A DNA stretch of 64,000 nucleotides from Methylobacterium sp. AMS5 (GCF_001542815.1 NZ_CP006993.1:1-64000); one strand, 5' to 3'; numbered from the stretch's first letter, positions 7,511 to 16,399 are shown. Notes: generated by a model from the letters alone, not told the origin. A program made the numbers and translations.

Positions 7511-7788
7511 CGCGCGTATCCCGCGGCGAGCGCCTCGATGCTCTCGAAGCGGTTCTCCATGCGCTCGATCTTGGCCTCGGCGATCTCCAGGGCGACCTGT
7601 CGCTTGCGCTGGAGCTCCTGATATTCGGCGAGATCGCGCGCGGTCGCCTCGCGCCAAACGAGCCCGCGTGAGCCCTGCGCATCCAAGGGCTCGTCGTGCT
7701 CGACCATGAGCACGACTACGGACCGCGACCGGAACAGCCAGCCGATGCGCGCCTGACGGTTCTCGAAGCTATAGCGTCCAGTCTTCAT
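7507..7788 (-). CDS. Hypothetical protein between helicase and primase
   Basis: 93 residues: an N-terminal part rich in basic and hydrophobic residues, and from about 48 a long charged helix likely to form a coiled coil (QELQRKRQVALEIAEAKIER). Its ATG at 7788 coincides with the helicase stop and its end overlaps the primase start. No family recognised. Confidence 0.55.
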   Translation of the reverse strand: MKTGRYSFENRQARIGWLFRSRSVVVLMVEHDEPLDAQGSRGLVWREATARDLAEYQELQRKRQVALEIAEAKIERMENRFESIEALAAGYAR

Positions 7789-9158
7789 CAGAACCCCACC
7801 TTGACGACCGCCTTGATGAACTTCATCCGCGAGCGGTCCTGCTTGATCCGAATAACAAGTCCTTCTTCACCGTTACGATGAGCGACGAACTCGATGCGAG
7901 CCTCGTTGACTGACTTCTCATCAGTCGTTGCAGAGATTGCGATAACAACGTCGGCAATACGAATTTTATTGTAGTCTTCCGCCACGTCCGTTGCTTTTAC
8001 GGACGTAGACTTCGCGCCGTCGCGATTGGTCTGCGTCGCGGTCAGCATCGCAGCGTTCTCCTCGAACGCGATGGCGCGCAGGTCGAGCCAGATGTTCTTG
8101 GAGTTCTCGATCGGGCTGTCCGAGCGGTGCTCGGGAGCCATGATGTCGGCATAGTCCACGACGATCAGGTCGAAGATGATGCCCTGGGCGCGGTAGCGCT
8201 CCAGCACGCGCCGGATCTGGGACGGCTTCAGGGTGCCCGAGGGATACTCGTGGACCTTGAAGTGGCCGGACTTGGCGTGCGCCGCCTTGATGAGGCCCTC
8301 GACCTTGAACGGGTCGTCGTTCAGGCCCTTCATCAGGGTGTCGGAGATGTTGGCGTCGAGACGATCCGCGATGATCTGCGCGCGGACCTCAAGCGTGAAG
8401 TAGATCACGTTGAAGCCGGCGAAGCTGGCGTATTTGCCGAACTCCGCGATCGACATCGACTTGCCGCCCTTCGCGGGCGCCATCATCGCGGCCAGTTCCT
8501 TGCGGCCCCATCCACCGTGGTAGAGGAGCTTGTCGAGCTCCGGGATGCCGGTGGTGATGCCGTCCTTCTTGATCGTGCCGGTCTTGACCGCGACGCGATG
8601 CTTGGTGCGGTTCTCGATCTCGGCCCAGTAGTCGTAGGCGCCGCTGTCCTCGTTGGCGCCGACGAGCTTCGCCAGCTCGATGCGCTTGGCCGCCTTGTCG
8701 TAGTCCCCGTTCTGGACGTCGAGCGCGGCCTGCAGGATCGCGTCTTCGAGCGCCCGGTGACGCGCGAAGGTCGCGACCTCATCGACCACGTAGTCGCGGT
8801 CGGAGATGTCGGTCGTCAGGAGTTCCTTGATCCGCTCCTTGACGTCATCGACCATATCCTTGCGGATCTGCTTCTTGGCGATGGCGTTCTTGGTCAGCGA
8901 GATCAGCGTGACCCGATCCGGAGCCTTCTTGTAGGTCCGGTAATACTCGTTCGCGAGCTGGACGAGCCGGGCCGTTGCTTCCTCGGTGAAGAAGGACGGC
9001 TGGATCAGACCATCGGTGCGGCCGGCAAACATCGTGTCGCGCACGGCGAGCGCGGCGATCTTCGTCTGGAAGTCGAGGTCGAATTCGTAGGTGGGCTTGC
9101 CCGACGCGACCGCAGTCGCGCCGTCTTCCGCCTCATCGGGATCGACGTGCGCGGTCAC
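7788..9158 (-). CDS. DnaB-like replicative helicase
   Basis: RecA-fold helicase that unwinds the fork and pairs with the downstream primase. Walker A is APAKGGKSM (GKS 232-234), preceded by the family block TGIPELDKLLYHGGWGRKEL. Walker B is LIVVDYAD (D336). An ATQTNRDGAKS segment near 390 corresponds to motif H4. Length 456 is normal. The last 200 bases (7790-7990) are less GC-rich than the rest. A palindrome copy 51 bases upstream lies inside the preceding gene. Confidence 0.9.
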   Translation of the reverse strand: MTAHVDPDEAEDGATAVASGKPTYEFDLDFQTKIAALAVRDTMFAGRTDGLIQPSFFTEEATARLVQLANEYYRTYKKAPDRVTLISLTKNAIAKKQIRKDMVDDVKERIKELLTTDISDRDYVVDEVATFARHRALEDAILQAALDVQNGDYDKAAKRIELAKLVGANEDSGAYDYWAEIENRTKHRVAVKTGTIKKDGITTGIPELDKLLYHGGWGRKELAAMMAPAKGGKSMSIAEFGKYASFAGFNVIYFTLEVRAQIIADRLDANISDTLMKGLNDDPFKVEGLIKAAHAKSGHFKVHEYPSGTLKPSQIRRVLERYRAQGIIFDLIVVDYADIMAPEHRSDSPIENSKNIWLDLRAIAFEENAAMLTATQTNRDGAKSTSVKATDVAEDYNKIRIADVVIAISATTDEKSVNEARIEFVAHRNGEEGLVIRIKQDRSRMKFIKAVVKVGF

Positions 9159-9162
9159 GAGA

Positions 9163-9453
9163 TCAGGCCTCCTCGCTCAGGATGTAGCCGCAGACGTCGT
9201 GCTTGAAATAAGTCACTGATGACTGACTTCCGGCGACAATCGAACGCACCTTGATCGTGAACTGATCCGCCTCCTCAAGGGTGCCCGACGTGCGCAGGCC
9301 GTCGACGTGGACGAGCGTGATCTCCTTGCCGCGATGCGCCTTCAGCTCGTGCTGATGGTTCCAGGACGGCGGCTTCACGGTGAGCTTCGGGCGCTGGCCG
9401 GGGCTGCGCTGCTCGAAGGCGACAGGACGCGAGGGCTGCTTCATGGGTGCCAC
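9163..9453 (-). CDS. Hypothetical protein, Sm-like pattern possible
   Basis: 96 residues; GKEITLVHVDGLRTSGTLEE and a following strand pattern could be a small beta-barrel, but I cannot assign it. It follows a good -10 box (TATAAT, 9481-9486). The palindrome at 9209-9226 is inside its 3' coding part, encoding SQSSVTYF. Confidence 0.6.
   Translation of the reverse strand: MAPMKQPSRPVAFEQRSPGQRPKLTVKPPSWNHQHELKAHRGKEITLVHVDGLRTSGTLEEADQFTIKVRSIVAGSQSSVTYFKHDVCGYILSEEA
9209..9226. promoter_or_regulatory. Palindrome AGTCACTGATGACT in coding sequence
   Basis: Core at 9211-9224 within the end of the 9163-9453 gene and 51 bases upstream of the helicase start; placed where a helicase promoter or operator would be. 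Confidence 0.6.
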
Positions 9454-9480
9454 TGGTGTGCTCTCTGATTGCTGACTGTG

Positions 9481-9509
9481 ATTATAGCGAGACGCGCGCG
9501 GCGCTTCTC
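9481..9509 (-). promoter_or_regulatory. Leftward promoter with TATAAT
   Basis: Minus-strand GCTATAATC (perfect -10 at 9486-9481), 28 bases before the ATG at 9453. No good -35 is visible. A weak palindrome-like sequence (TGATTGCTGACTGT, 9466-9479) directly follows the -10. Confidence 0.5.
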
Positions 9510-10215
9510 AGTGGAGATCGTCGACCCGCTGCATGACCTCTGGGTCGATGCGGCCGCGGGCCTTGGCCTCGGGCAGGAGCTGCTCGTCGTGGATCATCGC
9601 GTAGATCAGCCGGGCGGGGTTCGAGCGAAGCCCGATCTGCTCGAAGATCCACTCGTGATGCGCGTCCTGGATCGGCGAGCCCGCATAGGCCTCGTTCTTG
9701 AAGCGCGCGTCCTTGGCGACGTAGAGGATGCCCTTCTGACGGTCGCCCCAGGTCTCGGAGACGGCCGTCAGAAGGTCGAAGTTGTAGAGATGGGTCGGCC
9801 GGGGCAGGTAGTCCTTCTTGCACTTGCGCAGCGACCAATGCATCGCGATGGCGATGAACAGGTCGTAGGGCATGCCCAGGCCGTCCGCGAACTGCCGGGC
9901 CTTCCACAGACCCATGCGGTCGGAGTTCTTCACGCTCATGTCGAAGGGGTCTTGAGCCTTGATCCCCTTCACATATTCGCCGCGGGCCGAATCCATCGTC
10001 TCGCGGAAGACGCGCTTGTAGACATTGCGGTAGTGGTCCGCGAACAGGTAGGTGGCGTGGACGGGGTTCATGAAGCGGTAGTCGAACCACTTCGAGTTCA
10101 TCAGCCAGCGCTCGGGCTCGATCGCCTTGGTGCCCAGCGCCAGCATGATGTCGTGGCACTTGTCGAGCGGCGTATCGAGCCCGAAGATCTCCTCACCTAC
10201 CTGTTCCGCACTCAT
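9508..10215 (-). CDS. Hypothetical phage protein
   Basis: 235 residues from ATG at 10215, which overlaps the homing endonuclease stop (TGATGA). Rich in aromatic residues (MNSKWFDYRFMN, HHEWIF), probably a globular helical enzyme-like protein, conserved in style with replication-region phage proteins of unknown function. No motif I can name. Confidence 0.65.
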   Translation of the reverse strand: MSAEQVGEEIFGLDTPLDKCHDIMLALGTKAIEPERWLMNSKWFDYRFMNPVHATYLFADHYRNVYKRVFRETMDSARGEYVKGIKAQDPFDMSVKNSDRMGLWKARQFADGLGMPYDLFIAIAMHWSLRKCKKDYLPRPTHLYNFDLLTAVSETWGDRQKGILYVAKDARFKNEAYAGSPIQDAHHEWIFEQIGLRSNPARLIYAMIHDEQLLPEAKARGRIDPEVMQRVDDLH

Positions 10216-11009
10216 CACCTAGCCTTGAGAAAGCGCTCGACGCCCTCCCGAGCCCCGGCGTCGTTATCGTTGACGCTCTCGTTATAGCGCTCTGCGCTCG
10301 GCGTTTCGTTCAGACGAGCGGTCCAACCTTTGTGATGGGACCGCTTGCCCTTCGAGACCGCGACCATGTGGCCCTGCTGGAGCCCATGATCGGCGCAGAA
10401 AGCCCGCAAGTTCGTCACAGAGCGCTCCAGGCCGTCCGGATCGGTCACGAGGTAGGTCTTTGCCGTCCGCGCGCCGATTGCCGTCTGGTGAGCGTCTGTG
10501 CGAGCCAGCGCGCCCTTCCTGATCCGCTCGATGACCTCTGCCGGCCGCGAACGCCCTACCAGAGCCTCGCGACGCCGCTGCTTCTCCTCGTCGGTCTGCT
10601 CACGGCCCACGGCAGCGGAGCGCTGCGCGTCGCGACAGGCCTCGGAAGGCACCCTCCCCTTCGCGATCTCCCGCATCTTGGCGCGCGAAGCCTCGGAGTG
10701 CCGGACGCCCAGATTCGAGCGAGCGTCGCGGCGCCGGTTGTAGAGGCCCTTGTGCCAGTAGCGGTCGATCCACTCCTGCTCGACCTCGATCAGGCGATCG
10801 GGATCGGCGAGCTCCAGGATGAAGAAGCCGAAGGCCTCGGGCCCGTGCTTCGTCCATGCTCGCTGGAGATAGGAGTTCTGGTGCGCGCCGCGAGCCAGAT
10901 AGGCTCGATGCACGCTCCAGCGACGAGTGATGTGGACGGCACTGCCAATATAGTGCCGTCCAGATGCAAGATGAATGATGGCGTAAACGCCACTAAGCCG
11001 CTGCGTCAA
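10215..11009 (-). CDS. GIY-YIG homing endonuclease
   Basis: Selfish DNA endonuclease. The GIY-YIG nuclease core occupies residues 6-95: GVYAII then HYIGSA, a catalytic-region arginine in ITRRWSVHR, and EVEQEWIDRY. After it come NUMOD3-type repeats (GVRHSEASRAKMREIAKG) and a helix-turn-helix-like DNA-recognition end, as in SegA-type enzymes. It overlaps the 3' end of phoH by 17 bases and the next start by 1-3 bases, which suggests insertion between phoH and the 9508 gene without destroying either. Confidence 0.88.
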   Translation of the reverse strand: MTQRLSGVYAIIHLASGRHYIGSAVHITRRWSVHRAYLARGAHQNSYLQRAWTKHGPEAFGFFILELADPDRLIEVEQEWIDRYWHKGLYNRRRDARSNLGVRHSEASRAKMREIAKGRVPSEACRDAQRSAAVGREQTDEEKQRRREALVGRSRPAEVIERIRKGALARTDAHQTAIGARTAKTYLVTDPDGLERSVTNLRAFCADHGLQQGHMVAVSKGKRSHHKGWTARLNETPSAERYNESVNDNDAGAREGVERFLKAR

Positions 11010-11841
11010 CCTTCAGGACCCTCATGAGGCCCGAATCGTAGCTCGCCTGATCGTCGTTGTCGGCAGAAATTCCTTCGTCCTCGGGAGTTTCATACGCGGA
11101 TACGACCATCTGAGCGAAGCCCGAGCGCACGATGTCCTCGCGCTTGAACCGCATCACGCCGACGCCGGGCTTGCCGGAGAGCTTGTCGAGGGCATCCGCG
11201 AGACCCGAGGGGCCGGGAATGTCCTTCTGCCGCAGGTCGCCGTTGACGACGACGCGGCAGTCCTGGCCGATGCGGGTCAGGAACAGCTTCATCTGGCCGG
11301 GCGTGGTGTTCTGCGCCTCGTCGAGCAGCACGTCGGCATGCTTGAAGGTCGAACCGCGCAGCAGCGCCAGCGGCCGGGCCTCGATCGTGCCGTTCTTGAT
11401 GAGATACTCGACGTGACCCTTGCCCAGGACGTCCTCGAACGCCTCGCGCACGGGCCGGAAGTAGGGCTCGAACTTCTCGTCCAGCTCGCCCGGCAGAAAG
11501 CCGAGGGATTCGCCGGCCTCGACCGCGGGGCGGGTGATGATAACCTGCTGGATCTCACCGTCGCGCAGGCGCTCGGCCATGCGGGCGGCAGCGAACCAGG
11601 TCTTGCCCGTTCCTGCGGGCCCCAGGGCGATCGTGAGCGTGTTCTCGTGCATCAGAGCGTCGAACTCCCGCTGCGCAGCGTTCAGGGGCGCTACGGGCGT
11701 CTGACGGGGCTTCTGGGGCACACGGGGACGCTGCGTTTCGAGCTCCTGGGTGAGACGAAGCAGTGACCCGTGGTTCCCGCGCTTGGCGTGCTTCTGCTGG
11801 CGACGGGCGTTACGGGCGATGGCCTTCTCGGCGCTGGTCAT
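10993..11841 (-). CDS. phoH: PhoH-family ATPase
   Basis: P-loop ATPase of the PhoH family, common in phages, with proposed roles in RNA metabolism or phosphate stress. Walker A is ALGPAGTGKTW (GKT 79-81), followed by the family signatures TRPAVEAGESLGFLPGE and Walker B VLLDEAQNTT. I start at ATG 11841 (282 residues), after a leader with palindrome copy 11871-11894; the upstream in-frame ATG runs through that palindrome. The 3' end is overlapped by the homing endonuclease gene. Confidence 0.9.
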   Translation of the reverse strand: MTSAEKAIARNARRQQKHAKRGNHGSLLRLTQELETQRPRVPQKPRQTPVAPLNAAQREFDALMHENTLTIALGPAGTGKTWFAAARMAERLRDGEIQQVIITRPAVEAGESLGFLPGELDEKFEPYFRPVREAFEDVLGKGHVEYLIKNGTIEARPLALLRGSTFKHADVLLDEAQNTTPGQMKLFLTRIGQDCRVVVNGDLRQKDIPGPSGLADALDKLSGKPGVGVMRFKREDIVRSGFAQMVVSAYETPEDEGISADNDDQASYDSGLMRVLKVDAAA

Positions 11842-11870
11842 GATGGTCCTCGCTCTGGGGACGTGTTGTG

Positions 11871-11894
11871 CAAAGTCAGTAAGCACTGACTGAC
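11871..11894. promoter_or_regulatory. Palindrome variant with longer spacer
   Basis: GTCAGTAAGCACTGACTGAC: arms as in the dispersed palindrome but eight rather than four central bases. About 30 bases upstream of the phoH start. Confidence 0.5.
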
Positions 11895-11925
11895 TGCGGG
11901 GCGCAAGTGTGTTTCTGATGCGCGA

Positions 11926-11955
11926 AAGGCCGCCCTGGGCAGGAGCGGCCTTCGA
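11926..11955. terminator. Hairpin terminator
   Basis: AAAGGCCGC pairs with GCGGCCTT around CCTGGGCAGGA, itself able to pair. T-runs are short on both strands, so efficiency is uncertain; it would end a leftward RNA coming from 12054. Confidence 0.55.
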
Positions 11956-11976
11956 GAGACACGTCAGATGTCGGTT

Positions 11977-12054
11977 GCAGCCCCGGATGGGCCGCGAGCA
12001 GATGCCTGGTTCACTGTCGAGGTTGAGGGCATGTCGGGCTCATCCGGGGCTTGC
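11977..12054 (-). ncRNA. Candidate structured RNA
   Basis: GCAGCCCCGGATG (11977-11989) pairs with CATCCGGGGCTTGC (12041-12054) with one bulge; on the minus strand the stem extends with GCC/GGC, and an inner ATGCC/GGCAT pair closes a loop. A hairpin terminator follows and a palindrome copy precedes it, which together look like a small leftward RNA gene. It does not fold as a normal tRNA. Confidence 0.4.
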
Positions 12055-12070
12055 AGAGGGAATCTTAGAT

Positions 12071-12087
12071 CAGTCAGTCATGACTTA
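12071..12087. promoter_or_regulatory. Palindrome AGTCAGTCATGACT
   Basis: Core 12072-12085; overlaps the stop codon of the 12078-12278 gene and lies upstream of the candidate RNA. Confidence 0.65.
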
Positions 12088-12278
12088 CCATTCTTGACAA
12101 TGATCTGATCCGCACGCAGCAGGATCTCCTCGCCGGACATGAAGACCAGGGTTTCCGGGAAGCCGTGGATGACCAACCGCCCGGTCGCCGGGTTGCGCGC
12201 CCAGTTCCGGGCCATCAGCCAGCGCGGCCACTCCTCGGTGGCCTGATTGGCCCAGGCGTAGCGGTCGGCGATCCTCAC
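12078..12278 (-). CDS. Small hypothetical protein
   Basis: 66 residues, Trp-rich (YAWANQATEEWPRWLMARNW) with a beta-rich second half ending DQIIVKNGKS. Its start overlaps the stop of the upstream tail-associated gene (ATGA type), so it belongs to the end of the tail-fibre operon. Function unknown. Confidence 0.6.
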   Translation of the reverse strand: MRIADRYAWANQATEEWPRWLMARNWARNPATGRLVIHGFPETLVFMSGEEILLRADQIIVKNGKS

Positions 12279-12865
12279 AGCTTGGACGCCTGGTCGAAGA
12301 GAGCCTGGAGCTGCGTCGGGTTGAGATTGAGCTCCTCGGCGATCGCCTGGACGTAGGGGTTGGAGATCTCCCAGAAAGTCGCCGAGTCCCAGTAGATCTC
12401 CACCGGCGGGTAGGGATGGCCCTTCACCGCGGCGAACGCGTGCCCGATCAGACCGGCGTTGAACAGAGCCGTCTTCGCCTGTGCGGCCGAGACCTGCCGC
12501 ACCTTGGGCGCGGGACGCTCGCGAAAGGTGCCGGTGCCGATGTCGCAGAGCTTCTGCTCGAAGGGCTTGTGCGGCCGGTCCTCGTCGCCCTCGTAACCGA
12601 GAATCTCGATCAGGGTGTGCCCCGCCTGCGGGAACAGGAGGCTCGGGTCGCGCACGATGGACTGAACGAGCAGCCCGTCTTCGGTCGGCATCAGCACGCC
12701 CTTGAGGCTGCCCTCGGTCCAGCTCTTGGAATTGCGGGCGAAGACATACCAGTCGAGGCTGTCGGAGACGCGCCGCGCGAACATGGCCGAGGGCGGGGCG
12801 CCGGCCGGAGGTTCGTCCGGCACGTAGCGCTCCCAGATGCCGTGGTCGATGATCGTGTAGCTCAT
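12275..12865 (-). CDS. Tail-fibre-associated protein
   Basis: 196 residues. The last 75 residues (VSAAQAKTALFNAGLI..IYWDSATFWEISNPYV..LNLNPTQLQALFDQA) match the pattern of small proteins commonly found next to phage tail fibre genes: a QA-x-x-AL helix, an I-x-W-x-x-A-x-x-F strand and a final LGL-x-x-x-QLDxLF helix. The N-terminal part is unassigned. Preceded by a terminator hairpin (12883-12912) and palindrome (12913-12930), so it may be expressed separately from the fibre gene. Confidence 0.6.
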   Translation of the reverse strand: MSYTIIDHGIWERYVPDEPPAGAPPSAMFARRVSDSLDWYVFARNSKSWTEGSLKGVLMPTEDGLLVQSIVRDPSLLFPQAGHTLIEILGYEGDEDRPHKPFEQKLCDIGTGTFRERPAPKVRQVSAAQAKTALFNAGLIGHAFAAVKGHPYPPVEIYWDSATFWEISNPYVQAIAEELNLNPTQLQALFDQASKL

Positions 12866-12882
12866 GTGATCCTCTGCTCTCG

Positions 12883-12912
12883 TAAAAACGGGCGGTCCGC
12901 AGGGGCCGCCCG
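12883..12912 (-). terminator. Leftward intrinsic terminator
   Basis: CGGGCGGTCC (12889-12898) pairs with GGGCCGCCCG (12903-12912), followed on the minus strand by TTTTTACG. It directly adjoins the palindrome and precedes the 12275-12865 gene, ending the tail-fibre transcript. Confidence 0.85.
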
Positions 12913-12930
12913 TAAGTCAGTGATGACTTA
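12913..12930. promoter_or_regulatory. Palindrome TAAGTCA-GTGA-TGACTTA
   Basis: Fully symmetric seven-base arms. Sits between the tail-fibre stop (12940) and the terminator hairpin. Confidence 0.75.
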
Positions 12931-12939
12931 TGCAGCGGC

Positions 12940-15900
12940 TCAGACGTAGCCGCAAGTATACCAGTTGCCCCAGGCGTCGCTCATCTGGAGATAGCGCCAG
13001 CGGCCACCCTTCCACGAATCCACGATGAACTGGTTCGACACCACGTAGCGCGAGGTCAGCACACCACCGCCATAGGGCTCGGCATAGCTCTGATCCTTGT
13101 TCCAGTCGTTCGAGAGGTCGCCCGCGTAGGCCAGACGGATCGACTTGTTGTTGACGACGGCGCGGATGAACTGCTCCACGTCGCCCATCTGTGCCGAATA
13201 CAGCGAGCCGTTCGGGCGCACCGCGAACTTGATCGAGTCGGTGTCCGGGTTCATGACCTGGAACTCGGCACTGTTCGCCGTGCGCAGAGCCCAGCGGTAG
13301 ACGCCGCCCCAGAGGAGCGTAAGGGTCGGCCACTCCCTGGCGATGGTGAGATCGCCCGTCATCGTGTCGCCGGTCTTGGCGACGCGGTAGGACGCCCGAT
13401 CCGCAGCCCACGCATACGCGCGATCCTCGATCCGGGTGTTCAGGTCGCCCAACTGGTTGGTCCAGATCGAGCCGTCGGCGCCGAAGCTGGCGACGTTGTT
13501 CTGGAAGGCCCAGCCCGCCTCCTTCTGAATATAGAGGCGGTTGTCCGAGTGAATGAGGAACGAGAACCCGCCGACACCACTGCGGTCGATCTTGATGCGC
13601 GGGTCGCCCGTCTGAAGGCGCAGATCTCCCGACATCGTGTCGCCGGTCCGAGCAACGCGGCCGTTGGCGTTGTTGGTGATGTCGCCCATGGCCACCGAGA
13701 GCCACCTGTTGCCCCACGCGGAGCCCCAGATGTCGCCGTTGGTCGCCAGGCTCGCGGAGCCGTTGCCGGTATAGATCGAGCCGCGCGCGATGATGGCGCC
13801 GCTCGTATCGACGCGCATCTGCCAGGTGTTACCGCTCCAGTCCCACAGATACATGCAGGCATCCTCACGGAGCTGCCAACCCATGTCCCGCACGCCGCTG
13901 TAGAAGAACCGATAGGTCGGGTAGGCCTTGCTGACCGTCAGGTCGCCCGTCATCGTGTCGCCGGTCTTGGCGACGCGCTCGTTGGCGCGAGCCACGGACT
14001 CCTGACGCGCCCACGCGGCCGACCGGTCCTCGATCCGGGTGCTGAGATCGCCGAGCTGCGCCGTCCAAAGGGCACCGGCGTCATTGACGCGCATCGCCCA
14101 GCCGGCCGAGCTGTTAAGGAAGCCGATATTGCCACCGTTGTTGTGGATGTAGCGCGTGCCCTCGTCGGTGTCGCGCATCTCAATGTAGGAGTTCGTCTGC
14201 CCCACGCCCGCGATGAGGCGACCCGTGGAGCTGACGCTCCCCGAGAAGTCCGCGCCCGTGAGGTTGGCCTTGGTCGCCGGGTTGAAGTTGCCCGGATACC
14301 AGACGTTCTGCCCGTTGACACGCGGCACACCCTTGGTGTCCCAGACGCCGGCGCGGCTGTCGTAGAAGCCGTTGACCGTGCCGTCGTAGGACTCCATGCC
14401 GAGGCCCCAGTGGGTCCGCAGGCGCGTGTTCGTGGTCGCGTAAGTCGCGTTGTCACCGTTGCCGATCGCGAACCAGTTGTTGCCCGTGCCCGGCAGGGTG
14501 AACTGCGGGGCCGAGATCGTGCCCGTGAAGGCCTGGCCCGCGACGTTCGCCTTAGTGTCGGGGTTGAACGAACCCGCGTGCCAGATCTGGTTGCCCGCGA
14601 TGAAGGGCTCGTTGCCGGTGAAGTTGAAGCGCCCAACCTCGGCGGCGATGTTGATGGTGCTGCCGTTCGAGAAGCCGATGTAGCCGTGACGCACACCCGT
14701 GCCAGCCGGCCAGAACTCGATGTAGCCGGTGTTACTGGCGCCGCCCGCGACAACGCTCAGACCACCGGCCGCAGCCGTGCGCGGGACCGCGACGCCCGGC
14801 GCCGTGATGCTGCCCGTGAAGGCCTGGCCCGCGACGTTGGCCTTGGTCGCCGGGTTGAAGTTGCCCGAGTGCCAGAGGCTCGACTGCGAACCGGCACCGG
14901 CGAAATCGAGTGCCACACCACGGAAGGGCGAGGCAGCCTCGTAGATCCGCAGCGACGTGCCAGTCGTGTCGAACGCGACCCTGCCGCCGTTCAAGCCTGC
15001 GGCGGGAATGTAGAAAATGCCAGCCTGCACCGTGCTGAACGCGACTTCCGTGTTGACCGTCGCCTTGGTGTTCGGGTCAAAATTGCCCGTGTCCCACGGC
15101 GTCAGACCCGCCCAGGTCGGGCGCGCGGAGACGGTCAGCGCCGAGAAACTGACGCTGGCGTTGAGCGAGGCCTTGGTATCGGGGTTGAAGTTGAGGCTCG
15201 TCCAAACGCGATACCAGGGCTGCCAGGTGGCACTCGACTGGTTGCGCACGTAGACCTCGGGCGACCCGTTGAGGCGCGTGGCGCGCTGCTGGACGTGGCC
15301 GTTGTCGCTCGTGTGCCGCTGGACCTCGACATACCACCAGCTCGTAGCATCCGGCGCGTTCACCAGAGCCGAGCCGTCGTAGAAGCCAGCGACCTTGATC
15401 GTGTTGAGGTCGGTGCCGGTCGCGAGGCTCGTCGCGCGGGTGTAGGTGAGCCGGTCCGAGCGCAGCATGCCCGTCGCCGTCACGTCACCCGAGACCGTGC
15501 CGCCCGACTTGTCGAACTTGGTCGAGAGCGCAGCGTTCACGTCCGCGCGCAGGCCGTCGAGAGCCGCCTGGAGCCCGGCCACGTCGCCGATGGCGATGCC
15601 AAGCGCTGCCTTCAGGCCGGCAGCCGTGATCGCGCCCGTGAGGCCCGCGACCGAGAGAACGGCGTCGGTGGGCGTGAGCAGTTCCTTCCAGTTGGCGAGC
15701 GTCGTCGCCGGCTCGACCTGGAGGATGTAGCAGCGATTCAGGTCGGTGCGGATCGCGATGTCACCGCGCTCGGCGCCGGACGCGAGCATCGCAGCCTGCG
15801 TGGCGACCGGGAAGGTGTCGGTGATCGCGACAGCCGGGATCGTCGAGGCATCGAGCTTGCCGTCGGCGCCGAGCACCGGGAGCTGGCCCGCGGCGTTGCC

Positions 15901-16374
15901 GGCGTTGCGCGCCGAAGCGGTCCCGAGACCGTTGATGACGGCCTGGAGATCGGCCTTCACCTTGGCGTCAGCCGCGGCGAAGTCGGTGCGGACCTTGGCG
16001 TCCTTGGCCGCAACGTCGGCCGTCAGCGTGTCGAGCTTGGTCTTCACGGAACCGTCGAGGCCGCCCAGCGCCGTCGTCAGCTCCTGCTTGGTCGCGCGAG
16101 TGTCCACGTCGGCCTGGAGCGCGTCGAGGCTGTCAGAGACGGAGCCGCCCAGCGTCCCTAGAGCATCCTGGAGCTCCTGGTGTGCGGTCGCGCCGATGGC
16201 GTCGAGCGCCGCCTGGAGCTCGTTCACGTCCTCGATCTGAAGGACCGTGCGCAGCCACACCAGGATGTCGCCGACGCTGATGCGCACGTCGCCGCCGTTC
16301 TGGACCGCGGCCCAGAAGTCCTCCGACCCGAGCGCAACGACCGGGTTCTCTTCACTCGCCTTGCGATATGCCAC
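12940..16374 (-). CDS. Repeat-rich phage tail fibre
   Basis: Structural fibre protein, 1144 residues from GTG at 16374 (AAGGA about 10 bases upstream; the longer frame adds an arginine/proline-rich stretch). The N-terminal 100 residues (SEDFWAAVQNGGDVRISVGD) form an attachment domain. A coiled-coil-like region follows (ALQADVDTRATKQELTTAL). Then come repeats of the type WHSGNFNPATKANVAGQAFT and KTGDTMTGDL, classic beta-helical fibre repeats. The C-terminus (WKGGRWRYLQMSDAWGNWYT) probably is the receptor-binding tip. Confidence 0.85.
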   Translation of the reverse strand: MAYRKASEENPVVALGSEDFWAAVQNGGDVRISVGDILVWLRTVLQIEDVNELQAALDAIGATAHQELQDALGTLGGSVSDSLDALQADVDTRATKQELTTALGGLDGSVKTKLDTLTADVAAKDAKVRTDFAAADAKVKADLQAVINGLGTASARNAGNAAGQLPVLGADGKLDASTIPAVAITDTFPVATQAAMLASGAERGDIAIRTDLNRCYILQVEPATTLANWKELLTPTDAVLSVAGLTGAITAAGLKAALGIAIGDVAGLQAALDGLRADVNAALSTKFDKSGGTVSGDVTATGMLRSDRLTYTRATSLATGTDLNTIKVAGFYDGSALVNAPDATSWWYVEVQRHTSDNGHVQQRATRLNGSPEVYVRNQSSATWQPWYRVWTSLNFNPDTKASLNASVSFSALTVSARPTWAGLTPWDTGNFDPNTKATVNTEVAFSTVQAGIFYIPAAGLNGGRVAFDTTGTSLRIYEAASPFRGVALDFAGAGSQSSLWHSGNFNPATKANVAGQAFTGSITAPGVAVPRTAAAGGLSVVAGGASNTGYIEFWPAGTGVRHGYIGFSNGSTINIAAEVGRFNFTGNEPFIAGNQIWHAGSFNPDTKANVAGQAFTGTISAPQFTLPGTGNNWFAIGNGDNATYATTNTRLRTHWGLGMESYDGTVNGFYDSRAGVWDTKGVPRVNGQNVWYPGNFNPATKANLTGADFSGSVSSTGRLIAGVGQTNSYIEMRDTDEGTRYIHNNGGNIGFLNSSAGWAMRVNDAGALWTAQLGDLSTRIEDRSAAWARQESVARANERVAKTGDTMTGDLTVSKAYPTYRFFYSGVRDMGWQLREDACMYLWDWSGNTWQMRVDTSGAIIARGSIYTGNGSASLATNGDIWGSAWGNRWLSVAMGDITNNANGRVARTGDTMSGDLRLQTGDPRIKIDRSGVGGFSFLIHSDNRLYIQKEAGWAFQNNVASFGADGSIWTNQLGDLNTRIEDRAYAWAADRASYRVAKTGDTMTGDLTIAREWPTLTLLWGGVYRWALRTANSAEFQVMNPDTDSIKFAVRPNGSLYSAQMGDVEQFIRAVVNNKSIRLAYAGDLSNDWNKDQSYAEPYGGGVLTSRYVVSNQFIVDSWKGGRWRYLQMSDAWGNWYTCGYV

Positions 16375-16399
16375 CGCTTTTGTTCCTTCGTGTCGGGGT

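Larger units (their letters stand above)
11842..12077. other. Non-coding gap with RNA-like fold
   Basis: No credible gene. It holds, reading leftward, palindrome 12071-12087, a nested stem structure (11977-12054), a hairpin terminator (11926-11955) and the variant palindrome 11871-11894 before phoH. Confidence 0.6.

Noticed and set aside
11977..12054. tRNA or tmRNA gene
   Set aside because: Outer stem is too long and there is no anticodon or T-arm at the expected places.
13549..16161. 870-codon open frame opposite the tail fibre
   Set aside because: Arginine/valine-rich shadow of the GC-rich fibre gene; no ribosome site or domain.
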